From NCBI GenBank assembly GCA_002309055.1, contig DBWO01000006.1:1-23676 (forward strand): a stretch of 23,676 nt of DNA, in the 5' to 3' direction. The notes under the pieces are model-generated. The model saw only the letters and a list, made by a program, of their open reading frames with translations. It was not told where the DNA came from and ran no database searches. Below are positions 8,456 through 16,626 of this stretch, piece after piece. The number at the start of each line of letters is the position of its first letter. Within the stretch, counting starts at the first letter, position 1. This DNA comes from Ruminococcaceae bacterium UBA1236 (GTDB lineage Bacteria > Bacillota > Clostridia > Oscillospirales > Acutalibacteraceae). The translations under genes were made by a program, and so were the position numbers.

Positions 8456-9214
8456 ATGAGCATACTCGAAATGAAGAATATCGAAAAATCCTTCGCTGAC
8501 AATCACGTGCTTAAAGGCATCTCCCTTCACGTTGACAAAGGCGAGGTTGTGTCGATTATCGGGCCCTCGGGCTCCGGCAAATCAACCCTTCTGCGTTGCG
8601 CAACCTTTCTTGAAACGATTGACTCGGGCGTTATTTCCTACGACGGGAAGAACGCCGCCGAAACAGTGAACGGCAAATGCACCTACGCGAAAAACCTCAA
8701 TGATTTCCGCCACATTTTCGGCCTCGTTTTCCAGAACTTCAACCTCTTTCCGCATTACACCGTGCTTAAAAACATGATGGACGCTCCGGTTTCCGTGCTT
8801 CACCGTGACAAGGAGGAGGTGCGCGCTGAGTGCATCGCCCTGCTTGACAAAATGGGCCTTGCAGAGAAGGCGAACGCCTATCCCTGCGAGCTTTCGGGCG
8901 GTCAGCAGCAGAGAGTTTCCATTGTGCGCGCGCTCGCGATGCAGCCCGAAATCCTCTTTTTTGACGAGCCGACCTCCGCGCTCGACCCCGAGCTTACCGG
9001 CGAAGTGCTCAAGGTAATCAAGCAGCTTGCCGAGGAAAAAATGACCATGGTTATAGTCACTCACGAAATGGCGTTTGCCAGAGCCGTTTCCGACAGGGTC
9101 ATATTTATGGACGGCGGCGTTGTTGTTGAGGAAGGCGACCCGGAGGAAGTGTTCGGAAATACGCAGAGCGAGAGAATGAAACAGTTTCTGCGGAATTACG
9201 ACAGAGAAACATAA
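8456..9214 (+). CDS. Amino-acid ABC transporter ATP-binding protein (GlnQ/HisP type)
   Basis: A 252-residue cytoplasmic ATPase that powers the importer. Walker A is GPSGSGKST at about 36-44, the Q-loop is VFQNFNLFPH, the ABC signature LSGGQQQR is at about 146-153, Walker B with D-loop is ILFFDEPTSALDP near 166-178, and the switch His in VTHE is at about 203. All motifs are intact and the length is typical of the family. The start is placed at the ATG at 8456 rather than the in-frame GTG at 8450, because GAGGAGGGG at 8442-8450 covers the GTG and is properly spaced from the ATG. It is the last gene of the operon, followed by a strong terminator. Confidence 0.97.
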   Translation: MSILEMKNIEKSFADNHVLKGISLHVDKGEVVSIIGPSGSGKSTLLRCATFLETIDSGVISYDGKNAAETVNGKCTYAKNLNDFRHIFGLVFQNFNLFPHYTVLKNMMDAPVSVLHRDKEEVRAECIALLDKMGLAEKANAYPCELSGGQQQRVSIVRALAMQPEILFFDEPTSALDPELTGEVLKVIKQLAEEKMTMVIVTHEMAFARAVSDRVIFMDGGVVVEEGDPEEVFGNTQSERMKQFLRNYDRET

Positions 9215-9235
9215 AACATCAGATACTTTTGTTTT

Positions 9236-9275
9236 GCCCGGCGGATATCGGCTCCGCCGGGCTTTGTTCTTTTTA
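9236..9275 (+). terminator. Rho-independent terminator of the ABC importer operon
   Basis: A perfect 10-bp GC-rich stem (GCCCGGCGGA at 9236-9245 with its complement at 9253-9262), a 7-base loop, then a T-rich tract (TTTGTTCTTTTT). It is 21 bases after the ATPase stop. Confidence 0.92.
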
Positions 9276-9337
9276 CATTAACGGCCGGTCAAAACTTGTA
9301 ACTTTTGCCGAAAACAGAGGGCGTACCGAAAATGTTG

Positions 9338-9366
9338 TTTACAATTTATTAAAAATATTATAAAAT
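9338..9366 (+). promoter_or_regulatory. Promoter of the five-gene operon
   Basis: TTTACA (9338-9343), 17-base spacer, TAAAAT (9361-9366), in an AT-rich stretch directly after the ABC terminator and about 48 bases before the first start codon. Nearby TATTAT and TTATAA hexamers make the exact -10 uncertain. Confidence 0.55.
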
Positions 9367-9413
9367 AAAGTGATATCGTGTTTTGCAAAACCCATCTTTA
9401 ACCGGAGGTGTAT

Positions 9414-10931
9414 ATGAGCGAAGGCTATTTTGACGGCAGTATGCCGCGCAAAGTGCTTGAATATTATCTTTCCCGCGCCGCTACCGCGCAGTGGATTTAT
9501 CTCAGCGATACGCTTGACGATGATATAAGAGTTATCCTCAAGGCAGGCATTAAATTTCTCGGCAGGGCAAGCGGAATATGGAAGGCGGAGATGCCGGACG
9601 AACAGCATTTTGCTCTCTCAAAAGCCTCTGCCGGTAAAATTCATGATGCGGACCCCGAAATCATTCTGCAGGCCTGCGTTTTTGAGGCGGTTTACAGAGA
9701 GGATCTCGAAAGCACAAAAATCCCCGCGTTTATTTTTGAGGCGTTCGGTTTGCCTTATGAGGACAGAACATTCAGATTTGAAGGCGCCCGTCTTGAGCCC
9801 GGCAGCTGTATTCCCGACATAACAAATCCGGAAATACAGATGTGGTTTTTCTACAGGGCGGCAAGCTATATCGACTGCGGCTACGAGGCCCTGCATATGG
9901 GGCAGATTCATCTCTATACCGCGAAGGACAGAGATTATTCCTGTATCGGCAAAGTGCTCGGTATGATCCGCGATTACGCACGCGCTCACGCGAGAAGGCA
10001 CAAGGTGCTCATAGACGCTCACTCCCATTCGCTTGTTGTTAACGGCAAAAGCCTGCTTGACTATAACGCCATGCCGCTCACGCGCTATCCCGTGCTTGAC
10101 CGCCCGGGCGAAAAGCTTGTGCTTGTGCGCGAGGGTAAATCCGGCGGCGGAATATCGCAGGAGGGAGTTTATGAGAAGGCACTGCCCTTCCTGTATGAAT
10201 ATGACAACTGGGGCGGCAAAGACAGATGGGCCCACGAAAACCTCACCTATGAGCAGCGCGCCTGGGCGCAGTGGTGGGGATATGACCAGATTGCCTGGTT
10301 TGCCTCGCAGGATGAGCAGTCAAGAAATGCGTTTCTTGATTACACTTTCAAATGGACCGCGGTCAATAATCCCGACGGCTATTTCGCCTTTCCTCTGCGC
10401 CGTCCGCTTGACAGCGGCGAGGAGGTCGGCGGTTTTCCGTTTTACAAGCTCAATAACCGCTCGCCTGCCTGCCCCGACGGCTTTTCGCAGGAGGATGAAA
10501 CGGCCCGCCTTCTGAAAGAGGGCTACGGCAAATACAGAGCGCTCGCGAACCCCTCCGACCTGCTTGACTTCGGCGGCAAAGATGTTGACGACCCGGAAAC
10601 GGGCGTGCGCCTGCCCGAAAAAGTGGTGCTCTACGGCAGCTTCCAGCCTTATGTGGGAGCGGTTGAGAATGACTCAAACAGCGAGATAACCCGTATGTAT
10701 TATGTGGGTGACGGCCGCTATGCGCTCGCCTTTGTTCTCCCGTTCGCGGGCGAATACGATTTCGGCATTTCCACCTGGGGCACGCTCTCCGCCTGCGTTT
10801 GCGAGAGCGGCGGCTACCCCTATTCGGGGAGCGGAGGCAAGAGCAGATTCACCGTGCCGGCGGATAACACCGTTGTGAAAGTCACTTTCACCTATATGAC
10901 AAACGAGATAATAATTGAAATGTTATCATAG
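9414..10931 (+). CDS. Uncharacterised cytosolic protein, possible TIM-barrel glycosidase
   Basis: A 505-residue protein that I cannot place in a named family. It has no signal peptide or membrane segment, so it should be cytosolic. The first ~330 residues alternate beta-strand-like and helical stretches, as a TIM barrel would. Conserved-looking clusters include FRFEGARLEPG near 122-132, YEALHMGQIHLY near 158-169, VLIDAHSHS near 199-207 and WAQWWGYDQIAWF near 281-293. They are rich in Glu, Asp, His and Trp, like carbohydrate active sites. The last ~130 residues look like a beta-sandwich module. A glycosidase role is inferred from this and from the sugar-type transporter in the same operon; no classical catalytic signature was recognised. 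GGAGG lies 5 bases upstream of the chosen ATG; an in-frame GTG at 9408 overlaps that site and was rejected. Confidence 0.85.
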   Translation: MSEGYFDGSMPRKVLEYYLSRAATAQWIYLSDTLDDDIRVILKAGIKFLGRASGIWKAEMPDEQHFALSKASAGKIHDADPEIILQACVFEAVYREDLESTKIPAFIFEAFGLPYEDRTFRFEGARLEPGSCIPDITNPEIQMWFFYRAASYIDCGYEALHMGQIHLYTAKDRDYSCIGKVLGMIRDYARAHARRHKVLIDAHSHSLVVNGKSLLDYNAMPLTRYPVLDRPGEKLVLVREGKSGGGISQEGVYEKALPFLYEYDNWGGKDRWAHENLTYEQRAWAQWWGYDQIAWFASQDEQSRNAFLDYTFKWTAVNNPDGYFAFPLRRPLDSGEEVGGFPFYKLNNRSPACPDGFSQEDETARLLKEGYGKYRALANPSDLLDFGGKDVDDPETGVRLPEKVVLYGSFQPYVGAVENDSNSEITRMYYVGDGRYALAFVLPFAGEYDFGISTWGTLSACVCESGGYPYSGSGGKSRFTVPADNTVVKVTFTYMTNEIIIEMLS

Positions 10932-10967
10932 ATTTTAACGATATGACATTGAAGGAGAGATGTTGAG

Positions 10968-11834
10968 TTGAAATGTCCCAAATGCGGCGGGGAAATACCC
11001 TTTTACGACCTCCGCCCGAATTGCAAACACTGCGGCGTAAACATAATGTATTACACGCAGAATGACGGCCTTATGCGTGACGCTAAGCGCACGGAGCTTG
11101 AGGCGGCCGTCGCGCGCATGATAGTTGCCCGCATAAAGGCGGCGTTTATCGGCGGCAAGCTCCAGATATTCCGTATGATAGCGGTTATCGGCGCGATATG
11201 CGCTCTTATGGTCCCGTTTGCGGGCGTGCACTACACTGTGCCTTTCTTTGACAAAAAGTTTTCCGTGGGCCTCATAGGGCTGATTCAGTCTTTCAGCGAC
11301 GGAATGCTGCTTAAACTGCCCGGCTTTATGAAGAGCGGTATGTTTTCATCATACGCCGCGGCGGCAGGCGTAACTGTTTTGCTCTTGCTCGTTGTCGCAG
11401 TTTTCGGCCTTGTGATTTTCGGGGCTTTCTGCCTCGGTTTCCTTAACCTCACAAAGACAACAAAAGTGATGAAAAACACAGCTCTCATCGGCGCGATAGT
11501 CTCCGCGGCGGTGCAGATTGCCGTAATCGTTATGAATTTTATAAATCACGACAGCGCTGCCGCATCCTTCAGGATGGGCTTCGGCGCTCTTGTCTGCGCG
11601 GTTATATTCGCGGTAATATTCCTCATCAACAAAACTCTTCTCAAAAACGGCATAGAGCCCGTTTACAGAGAAAACGACCTTAAGCGCAAAGAGATGCTTA
11701 AGAAAGTCCGCAGCGGAGAGGTTGATATCGACACGCTGTCTCTGCCCGTTTTTGAGAGCGAAGAAGAGCGGGCGGAGCGTATAAAAGCGCTTGAGGAAGC
11801 ACTCAAGGCAGAAGAGGAGGGCAAAGAAGCATGA
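10968..11834 (+). CDS. Zinc-ribbon membrane protein of unknown function
   Basis: A 288-residue protein opening with a compact zinc ribbon: CPKCGG (Cys3, Cys6) and CKHCG (Cys19, Cys22). There are about four membrane segments near residues 69-90, 128-158, 172-192 and 203-221, and a charged Glu/Lys-rich cytoplasmic tail from about 260. Both ends should therefore be cytoplasmic. The start is TTG: GAAGGAGAG lies 8 bases upstream, the ATG at 10960 hits a stop after three codons, and TTG is the first codon that includes the zinc ribbon. Its stop overlaps the next start (ATGA), indicating coupled translation. This is a 'zinc ribbon plus membrane helices' layout seen in many uncharacterised Firmicute proteins, and no enzymatic motif is visible. 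Confidence 0.85.
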   Translation: MKCPKCGGEIPFYDLRPNCKHCGVNIMYYTQNDGLMRDAKRTELEAAVARMIVARIKAAFIGGKLQIFRMIAVIGAICALMVPFAGVHYTVPFFDKKFSVGLIGLIQSFSDGMLLKLPGFMKSGMFSSYAAAAGVTVLLLLVVAVFGLVIFGAFCLGFLNLTKTTKVMKNTALIGAIVSAAVQIAVIVMNFINHDSAAASFRMGFGALVCAVIFAVIFLINKTLLKNGIEPVYRENDLKRKEMLKKVRSGEVDIDTLSLPVFESEEERAERIKALEEALKAEEEGKEA

Positions 11835-12934
11835 GCGGCGGAAAAAGCAATAAAAAAAATATAGTTTCCATCATAATCGTTGTTGCCCTTCTTATCGGAG
11901 CCTGTTTCGCAACTATTTCCGTTTATGCCAAGAAAACTCTCAACAAGCCGAAGTTTTCACTCCCCGAAGAGGAGTCTCCCGCTTCAGCCACTGAGCTCCC
12001 CGAAACGGCGGACGGGCTTTGCGCCTATGTGAATTCGCTTTACGAAAAGGTGCTTGCCTCCGATGAGACCGAGGGCAGCTGGCACACCGATGTAGGCCTC
12101 GACGGCGAAATAAATGTTCCCTTTGCCGACGCCGACAGAGAAGTGCTCACCTTCATAAAGGATAACGCGGCGCCTGAGGTTGCGGGTCTCTACCCGAATG
12201 AATCAAACGTTAAAATGCCCGAGGCGGAAAACGCCCCTGTCATTAGGGTGAACCCCGCGGATGTTCTTGAGTTTACGGCGGAGCAGGGCCACACGGACGA
12301 AGAGGGCAATGTCAGAGACGACGGTTTCTATTTCATCACATTTGTCCTTACTCCCACAGCCATTGACACACAGGCAATGACATCGGATGATGTTTATGCC
12401 GGGGCAGTCGAAAAGCTCGCGGATGCGGCCGAAATAAAAGAGACGGAGTTCACCGCCGAGCGATATGAAATCTCATATAAGATTGACCGTATTACCGATC
12501 AGATACTGAACGTTGACGTTTCAAAGGATTATCAGCTTAAAACATCCTTTACTCTTAAAGAGGCCTATTCCGCGCTTATGCAGGACGGCACGCAGGCTCA
12601 GCTTGAAATGCCTTACAAGACCGCTCTGAGAATCGGCTTCAAATGGTACGGCGCTCGCTTCACACAGCGCAGTATGGCAGTCAGGCCGGGCGATATGAAG
12701 GCCCTGCCCGCCTCGGTTGTTGTAAACACCGAAGCGACAAAAGAGGACTACAAACTTACATTTGAGCCGTCGGATAAGGAGGCCCTCACCATTGATGAGG
12801 ACGGCGTTATGACCGTTGAAAAAGCCGCAGACGAGCCCGTTACCGTAAAGATGACTCTCGAATATAACGGGCACACTTATACAGACGAGTTGCTGATTTA
12901 CATTACGGAACTGGAGGTGGAAACGAATGTCTGA
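11831..12934 (+). CDS. Membrane-anchored extracytoplasmic protein with Ig-like C-terminal domain
   Basis: A 367-residue protein of unknown function. After a short basic N-terminus (GGKSNKKN) there is one membrane segment at about 11-32. The remaining ~330 acidic residues should lie outside the membrane. The final ~80 residues (about 284-360) resemble a bacterial Ig-like (Big_2-type) beta-sandwich: 'VRPGDMKALPASV', 'DKEALTIDEDGVMTV', then alternating strands ending in ELLIYITELE. No lipobox or sortase motif is seen. GAGGAGGG upstream gives a strong ribosome site. The gene overlaps the zinc-ribbon gene by 4 bases and the transporter gene by 8 bases, so these three should be made together; an accessory or sensing subunit of the transporter is possible but unproven. 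Confidence 0.85.
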   Translation: MSGGKSNKKNIVSIIIVVALLIGACFATISVYAKKTLNKPKFSLPEEESPASATELPETADGLCAYVNSLYEKVLASDETEGSWHTDVGLDGEINVPFADADREVLTFIKDNAAPEVAGLYPNESNVKMPEAENAPVIRVNPADVLEFTAEQGHTDEEGNVRDDGFYFITFVLTPTAIDTQAMTSDDVYAGAVEKLADAAEIKETEFTAERYEISYKIDRITDQILNVDVSKDYQLKTSFTLKEAYSALMQDGTQAQLEMPYKTALRIGFKWYGARFTQRSMAVRPGDMKALPASVVVNTEATKEDYKLTFEPSDKEALTIDEDGVMTVEKAADEPVTVKMTLEYNGHTYTDELLIYITELEVETNV

Positions 12935-14462
12935 GCAGAATAACGCCGCGGAGCGCATCGATGTAAAAGAGGCCGCGGAGCAGGGCGTTGACAAAAATAT
13001 TTACCGCAGTTTCAATTATGTCGGCACTAAAGAAACCCTGGCATACCTGTTTAACGACTGGTCAAACACCTTTGCCAACATCGGTTACGGTGAAAGATAT
13101 ATCTGGGACGTTGTAAAGATTGACTTCGGCATTGCCGCGGTTGTTAACCTTTTCACCGGCGCCTGGGATATAATCAACGACACCTTCATTTCCGCCATTG
13201 TTGATAACACGAGAACAAGGATAGGCAAGTTCAGGCCCTATCTTGTCGGCTTCCAGATTCCCATGACCTTCATAGGTCTGCTGTACTGGTTCATACCCTA
13301 TTTCTTCCCGAACTCAGCCGCAACCTATATTCCGAAGCTTATTTTCTACTACATTTTCAGCGTTTTCACTGAAACCGCAGGCACCTTCACGGGCGTTGCC
13401 AGAAGCGGCTATATGAGCACCATAACGCCGAACCCGAATGAACGTATCCGGCTTATTACCCTCGCCGAGCTTCTGACCGGATATATGGGCGAGGATATGC
13501 CGAGATACATCTTCGGCTTCATGTACGATATGGTCACCACCGGCAGGTGGAAGATACAGCTCAGAACCATCTTTATGGGAATGGGCGTCACCTGCGCTCT
13601 TATTTCCTCGGCATTCACGCTCTGGTTCTTTCTCGTTTCAAAAGAGAGAGTTCCGCAGAGCATTGAGAAGCCCAATGTCAAAGAGGGCCTCAAGGCGATT
13701 GTTACCAACTATCCCGTTTTGCTTATGTGCCTGAGCGAATTCCTCGCGGGCTTCGGCGTAGGTACGAGCCAGGACAACTACTGGATAGATGTTTTCGGCG
13801 AAAACTCGATGATAAACACCCTGAAGGCGCTCGTCAGCGGCATTTCGGGCCCCGTGGGCAGCATAAGCTACGCCTTTGTTGCTCCGCTTCGCAAGAGGTT
13901 TTCATCCAAGTTCCTCTGGGTCGGCTCCGATATGTACGGCGATATGATAACCCTCGGCTTCTTCCTGATAGGCATAACAAACAAGAATTATCTGAAGCTC
14001 AAACCCATGCTCATCACATACGGCTTCACGGAATTCCTCAGCAAGCTCCTCTTCGGCGTAAACAAAGTTATCAACGCCGACCTCTGGAACGAGGCAATGG
14101 ACTACTGCGAGTGGAAGAACGGCTACCGTATGGAGGCGACAACGGGTGTCGCGAAGGGTCTTGTTATAAAACTCGAACGCATATTCATGAATTCAATCAA
14201 CCTCTTCGTTATGAAGAAAGTCGGCTATGTTCAGGGTCTCAAGGTCGGCACTCAGGACGCGAGAACAAAGAAATGGCTGTTCTACCTTTGCACGGTCGTT
14301 CCTCTCGTTACCAGCGCTCTCGGCATTGTGCCCAAGATGCTCTGGCCCATCTCCAAGAAGAAGAGAGCCCAGATGTATTACGAGCTTTCAGAGCGCAGAA
14401 GCATGATGGTTTCCGATTATGTTGACTCCCTCAAAGAAGAAGAGGAGCCGGAGATAGGATAA
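12927..14462 (+). CDS. GPH-family sugar transporter (MFS_2, glycoside-pentoside-hexuronide:cation symporter)
   Basis: A 511-residue polytopic membrane protein. Two hallmarks of the GPH family are clear. The first is the N-terminal WDIINDTFISAIVDNTRTR followed by GKFRP near 73-101. The second is the central DYCEWKNGYRMEA near 391-403, matching the family's DYxExKxGxRxEG. Family members import disaccharides, glycosides or uronides with Na+ or H+; the substrate here is unknown. The C-terminus is long, charged and cytosolic (EEEEPEIG). GGAGGTGG is 6 bases upstream of the ATG. The start overlaps the Ig-like protein gene by 8 bases, and the stop is 3 bases before the metallophosphoesterase start. 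It provides the best clue that the operon handles a carbohydrate. Confidence 0.93.
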   Translation: MSEQNNAAERIDVKEAAEQGVDKNIYRSFNYVGTKETLAYLFNDWSNTFANIGYGERYIWDVVKIDFGIAAVVNLFTGAWDIINDTFISAIVDNTRTRIGKFRPYLVGFQIPMTFIGLLYWFIPYFFPNSAATYIPKLIFYYIFSVFTETAGTFTGVARSGYMSTITPNPNERIRLITLAELLTGYMGEDMPRYIFGFMYDMVTTGRWKIQLRTIFMGMGVTCALISSAFTLWFFLVSKERVPQSIEKPNVKEGLKAIVTNYPVLLMCLSEFLAGFGVGTSQDNYWIDVFGENSMINTLKALVSGISGPVGSISYAFVAPLRKRFSSKFLWVGSDMYGDMITLGFFLIGITNKNYLKLKPMLITYGFTEFLSKLLFGVNKVINADLWNEAMDYCEWKNGYRMEATTGVAKGLVIKLERIFMNSINLFVMKKVGYVQGLKVGTQDARTKKWLFYLCTVVPLVTSALGIVPKMLWPISKKKRAQMYYELSERRSMMVSDYVDSLKEEEEPEIG

Positions 14463-14465
14463 TAT

Positions 14466-15905
14466 ATGAGTGACAATTCTTTTTATCTGATAACCGATTC
14501 GCACTATGTTTCAAAGCAGAACTGGGTGGAGGGCGAGCCCATCAACAACAGGGAAAAGGGCGACCAGATTGTCCTTAAACTCTCGCCCGAAATCCTCGAC
14601 GCTTTTATAGACAAAATCATCGCCGACCCCGACACGCCCACCGTGCTTTTCACGGGCGATAACGTCAACAGCGGCGATATGACCTCGCATTATGAATTCC
14701 GCGGGCGTCTTGAAAAGCTGGTGAACGCGGGCAAAAAGGTCTATGTGACCACCGCCACCCACGACTACTGCAGCCCGAATAACGAGGATGAGTGTTTCCA
14801 GAAAGGCTCCGTGAGATACACCGAAACGGGCACCGAGCCGGTTGAAATGATGCTCAGAAGCGGGCTTTATGAGTTCTATGAGGATTACGGCCCGAAGCAG
14901 GCAATCAGCGTGCACAGAGAGAGCGGCTCCTACACCGTGAAGCTGTGTGACGGCGTGCGCATAGTGATGATTAATGACAACGGCAACGGCAGAAGCCACT
15001 GCGGCCTGTTTGAGGACGGCATAGATTGGCTCAAAGGCGAATTTTCTGCCGCCAAAGAGGCGGGCGACTATGTTCTGCTCGCGGTGCATCACCCTGTGAT
15101 TGCCCCCTTCGAAGCATACAGCCATATGGCCCATCATGAGATGTACGGCGGCTATAAAGATCTTTCTGAGCTTATGTGCGAAAACAATGTGAGAGTTATT
15201 TTCACAGGGCACACCCACGTGCAGAATATACGCGAATACAAGAGCGAAAAGGGCGGCAGCTTCTATGATGTTGCCACCATCTCGCTCGTAAACGCCGCGG
15301 GCAAAATGCGCAAAGTCACCGTTGACGCGGAAAAAGGCCTTTGCGATATAAAGAGCGTCGGTATAGACTCCCTGCCCGGCGTTGACACGGGGGATGAATC
15401 CCTTTACAAATACCTCTATCATATCAATATGCCCGGCCTTGCCGAAAAGGTTCTGCCCGTCGCGCTCGAAAACTTTGATGAGTTTCTCGCTCTCTCAAAG
15501 GGCGGTCTGCCGGTTGATAAATTCGCAAAGCACAGGCATCTTGTGAAATTCGCAATCAAAAAGGCAATGAAGATGAAACTCTCATTCCTTATGAAATTCG
15601 GCAAAACGAAAAAACTGCTCACACCCGAGCAGCGCGCTTACGCCAAGAGCGAGCCGCTGATTAACGCGGTGCTTGAAATCCTTGCCCACATATTCCCGGG
15701 TAACGCCCCCTACACGCCCGACACGGTTGAAAATATTGTCGCTACGGGCGCGGCGAGACGCCTTGACAAACTGGTGAACAGGTTTAATATCGGCGCCGTG
15801 AAAAAACTGATTCCCCCCGGCTCATCGCTCGAGAAGATGGCGCAGGATTTCCTCTATAACAACCGCACGGGCAGTGATGATGAAATAGTCATTGACCTTA
15901 AATAA
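14466..15905 (+). CDS. Metallophosphoesterase with variant GNH motif
   Basis: A 479-residue calcineurin-like phosphoesterase, predicted to be cytosolic. Metal-binding motifs are TDSHY (Asp11, His13), TGDN (Asp65, Asn66), HHP (His208, His209) and GHTH (His249, His251). The usual GNH(D/E) motif reads ATHD at 97-100, so the metal- and phosphate-contacting Asn is replaced by Thr98 while His99 is kept. The enzyme may still be active with altered chemistry, and the substitution may be normal for this subfamily. After about residue 290 comes a ~190-residue Lys-rich helical extension without recognised motifs. It is the last gene of the five-gene operon, 3 bases after the transporter, and is followed by a terminator. 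A natural role would be to dephosphorylate the imported substrate or its metabolite, but this is inferred only from position. Confidence 0.92.
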   Translation: MSDNSFYLITDSHYVSKQNWVEGEPINNREKGDQIVLKLSPEILDAFIDKIIADPDTPTVLFTGDNVNSGDMTSHYEFRGRLEKLVNAGKKVYVTTATHDYCSPNNEDECFQKGSVRYTETGTEPVEMMLRSGLYEFYEDYGPKQAISVHRESGSYTVKLCDGVRIVMINDNGNGRSHCGLFEDGIDWLKGEFSAAKEAGDYVLLAVHHPVIAPFEAYSHMAHHEMYGGYKDLSELMCENNVRVIFTGHTHVQNIREYKSEKGGSFYDVATISLVNAAGKMRKVTVDAEKGLCDIKSVGIDSLPGVDTGDESLYKYLYHINMPGLAEKVLPVALENFDEFLALSKGGLPVDKFAKHRHLVKFAIKKAMKMKLSFLMKFGKTKKLLTPEQRAYAKSEPLINAVLEILAHIFPGNAPYTPDTVENIVATGAARRLDKLVNRFNIGAVKKLIPPGSSLEKMAQDFLYNNRTGSDDEIVIDLK

Positions 15906-15927
15906 TATCCGCTTTAAAAGCGCAACA

Positions 15928-15957
15928 AAAGACTCACCCGAAGGTGAGTCTTTTTCT
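15928..15957. terminator. Bidirectional terminator between convergent operons
   Basis: A perfect 11-bp stem (AAAGACTCACC at 15928-15938 with its complement at 15943-15953) and a 4-base CGAA loop (UUCG on the minus strand). TTTTTCTTT follows on the plus side and TTTTGT on the minus side. It sits between the metallophosphoesterase (+) and doc (-) and can serve both. Confidence 0.9.
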
Positions 15958-15971
15958 TTGATATTTTATCC

Positions 15972-16349
15972 TCATTTTTCGTGAGAATTTATCCAGAATA
16001 ATATGTCGTCATATCCCGACGAGCCCGCGGCAATGGCAAGACCGAGCCCTGCCACTTCCTCATTTGTTGCCTCAATTTTTATGCCGTTCAGCTCAAGAAA
16101 CGAGAGCATGATATACATACCGATTCTCTTGTTTCCGTCAACAAAGGCGTGATTTGAAATGAGCGAGAAGCCCAGTCTTGCGGCCTTTTCCTCTTTTGAA
16201 GGATAAAGCTCCCTGCCGTCAAAAGTGGCAAATGCATTTTCAATTGCGGACTCAAGCAGAGCTTCATCGCGGACTCCGACATCACCGCCTGTCGCCTCAG
16301 CCATAACCTGATGCAGAAGAAGAACCTTTTCTTTACTGAATTTAATCAT
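15972..16349 (-). CDS. doc: Death-on-curing (Doc) family toxin, Fic fold
   Basis: A 125-residue Fic/Doc protein. The active-site motif HAFVDGNKR (His67 to Arg75) fits HxFx[D/E]xNKR. Doc toxins characterised in phage P1 phosphorylate elongation factor Tu and stop translation; this protein has the needed His, Asn, Lys and Arg. Length and layout match Doc (~126 residues). The start overlaps the antitoxin stop by 4 bases (ATGA), which is typical of toxin-antitoxin pairs and keeps toxin output below antitoxin. No residue of the core motif is missing, so the toxin is probably functional. Confidence 0.94.
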   Translation of the reverse strand: MIKFSKEKVLLLHQVMAEATGGDVGVRDEALLESAIENAFATFDGRELYPSKEEKAARLGFSLISNHAFVDGNKRIGMYIMLSFLELNGIKIEATNEEVAGLGLAIAAGSSGYDDILFWINSHEK

Positions 16350-16591
16350 TTTGCAAGCTCCTTAAACGCCGGAAGATATCTGTTCAGCACTCTCTTTGCA
16401 ACTATATCGATTTTTTCATCATCTGTAAGGTCAAGAATCAGGTCGCTGTTATCCATATCAACTACAAGATATTTCGGCTTATTGTTTTTGAACACAACGG
16501 CCTCTCCGGTTTTATCGACGGTTCTCGCAACGCTTGAAAAATTCTGATTCGCCTGAGTCATTGAAAATATCATATCGGTATTGATAAGCAT
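16346..16591 (-). CDS. phd: Phd/YefM-family antitoxin
   Basis: An 81-residue antitoxin for the Doc toxin. The N-terminal half (MIFSMTQANQNFSSVARTVD, then GEAVVFKNNKPKYLVV) is the DNA-binding Phd/YefM dimer fold. The acidic C-terminal half (DLTDDEKIDIV, then RYLPAFKELAK) is where the toxin-neutralising helix would be. The protein should bind and repress its own promoter, and a palindrome there fits that. TAGGAGA lies 7 bases upstream of the ATG. The pair lies at the end of a minus-strand operon with its own promoter. Confidence 0.93.
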   Translation of the reverse strand: MLINTDMIFSMTQANQNFSSVARTVDKTGEAVVFKNNKPKYLVVDMDNSDLILDLTDDEKIDIVAKRVLNRYLPAFKELAK

Positions 16592-16600
16592 AATATCATC

Positions 16601-16626
16601 TCCTAAATAGGATAAATATATCCTAT
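16601..16626. promoter_or_regulatory. Palindromic operator for Phd-Doc
   Basis: A perfect 8-bp inverted repeat with a 4-base spacer: ATAGGATA (16607-16614) and TATCCTAT (16619-16626). A further TCCTA half site at 16601-16605 pairs with TAGGA at 16608-16612. It lies between the -10 box and the phd ribosome site, over the predicted transcription start. This is where Phd-type antitoxins bind to autorepress. The leftmost half site is also the phd Shine-Dalgarno (AGGA on the minus strand). Confidence 0.7.

Noticed and set aside
14511..15422. 303-codon minus-strand ORF antisense to the metallophosphoesterase
   Set aside because: The sense frame has all phosphoesterase motifs and operon context; the antisense frame has none.
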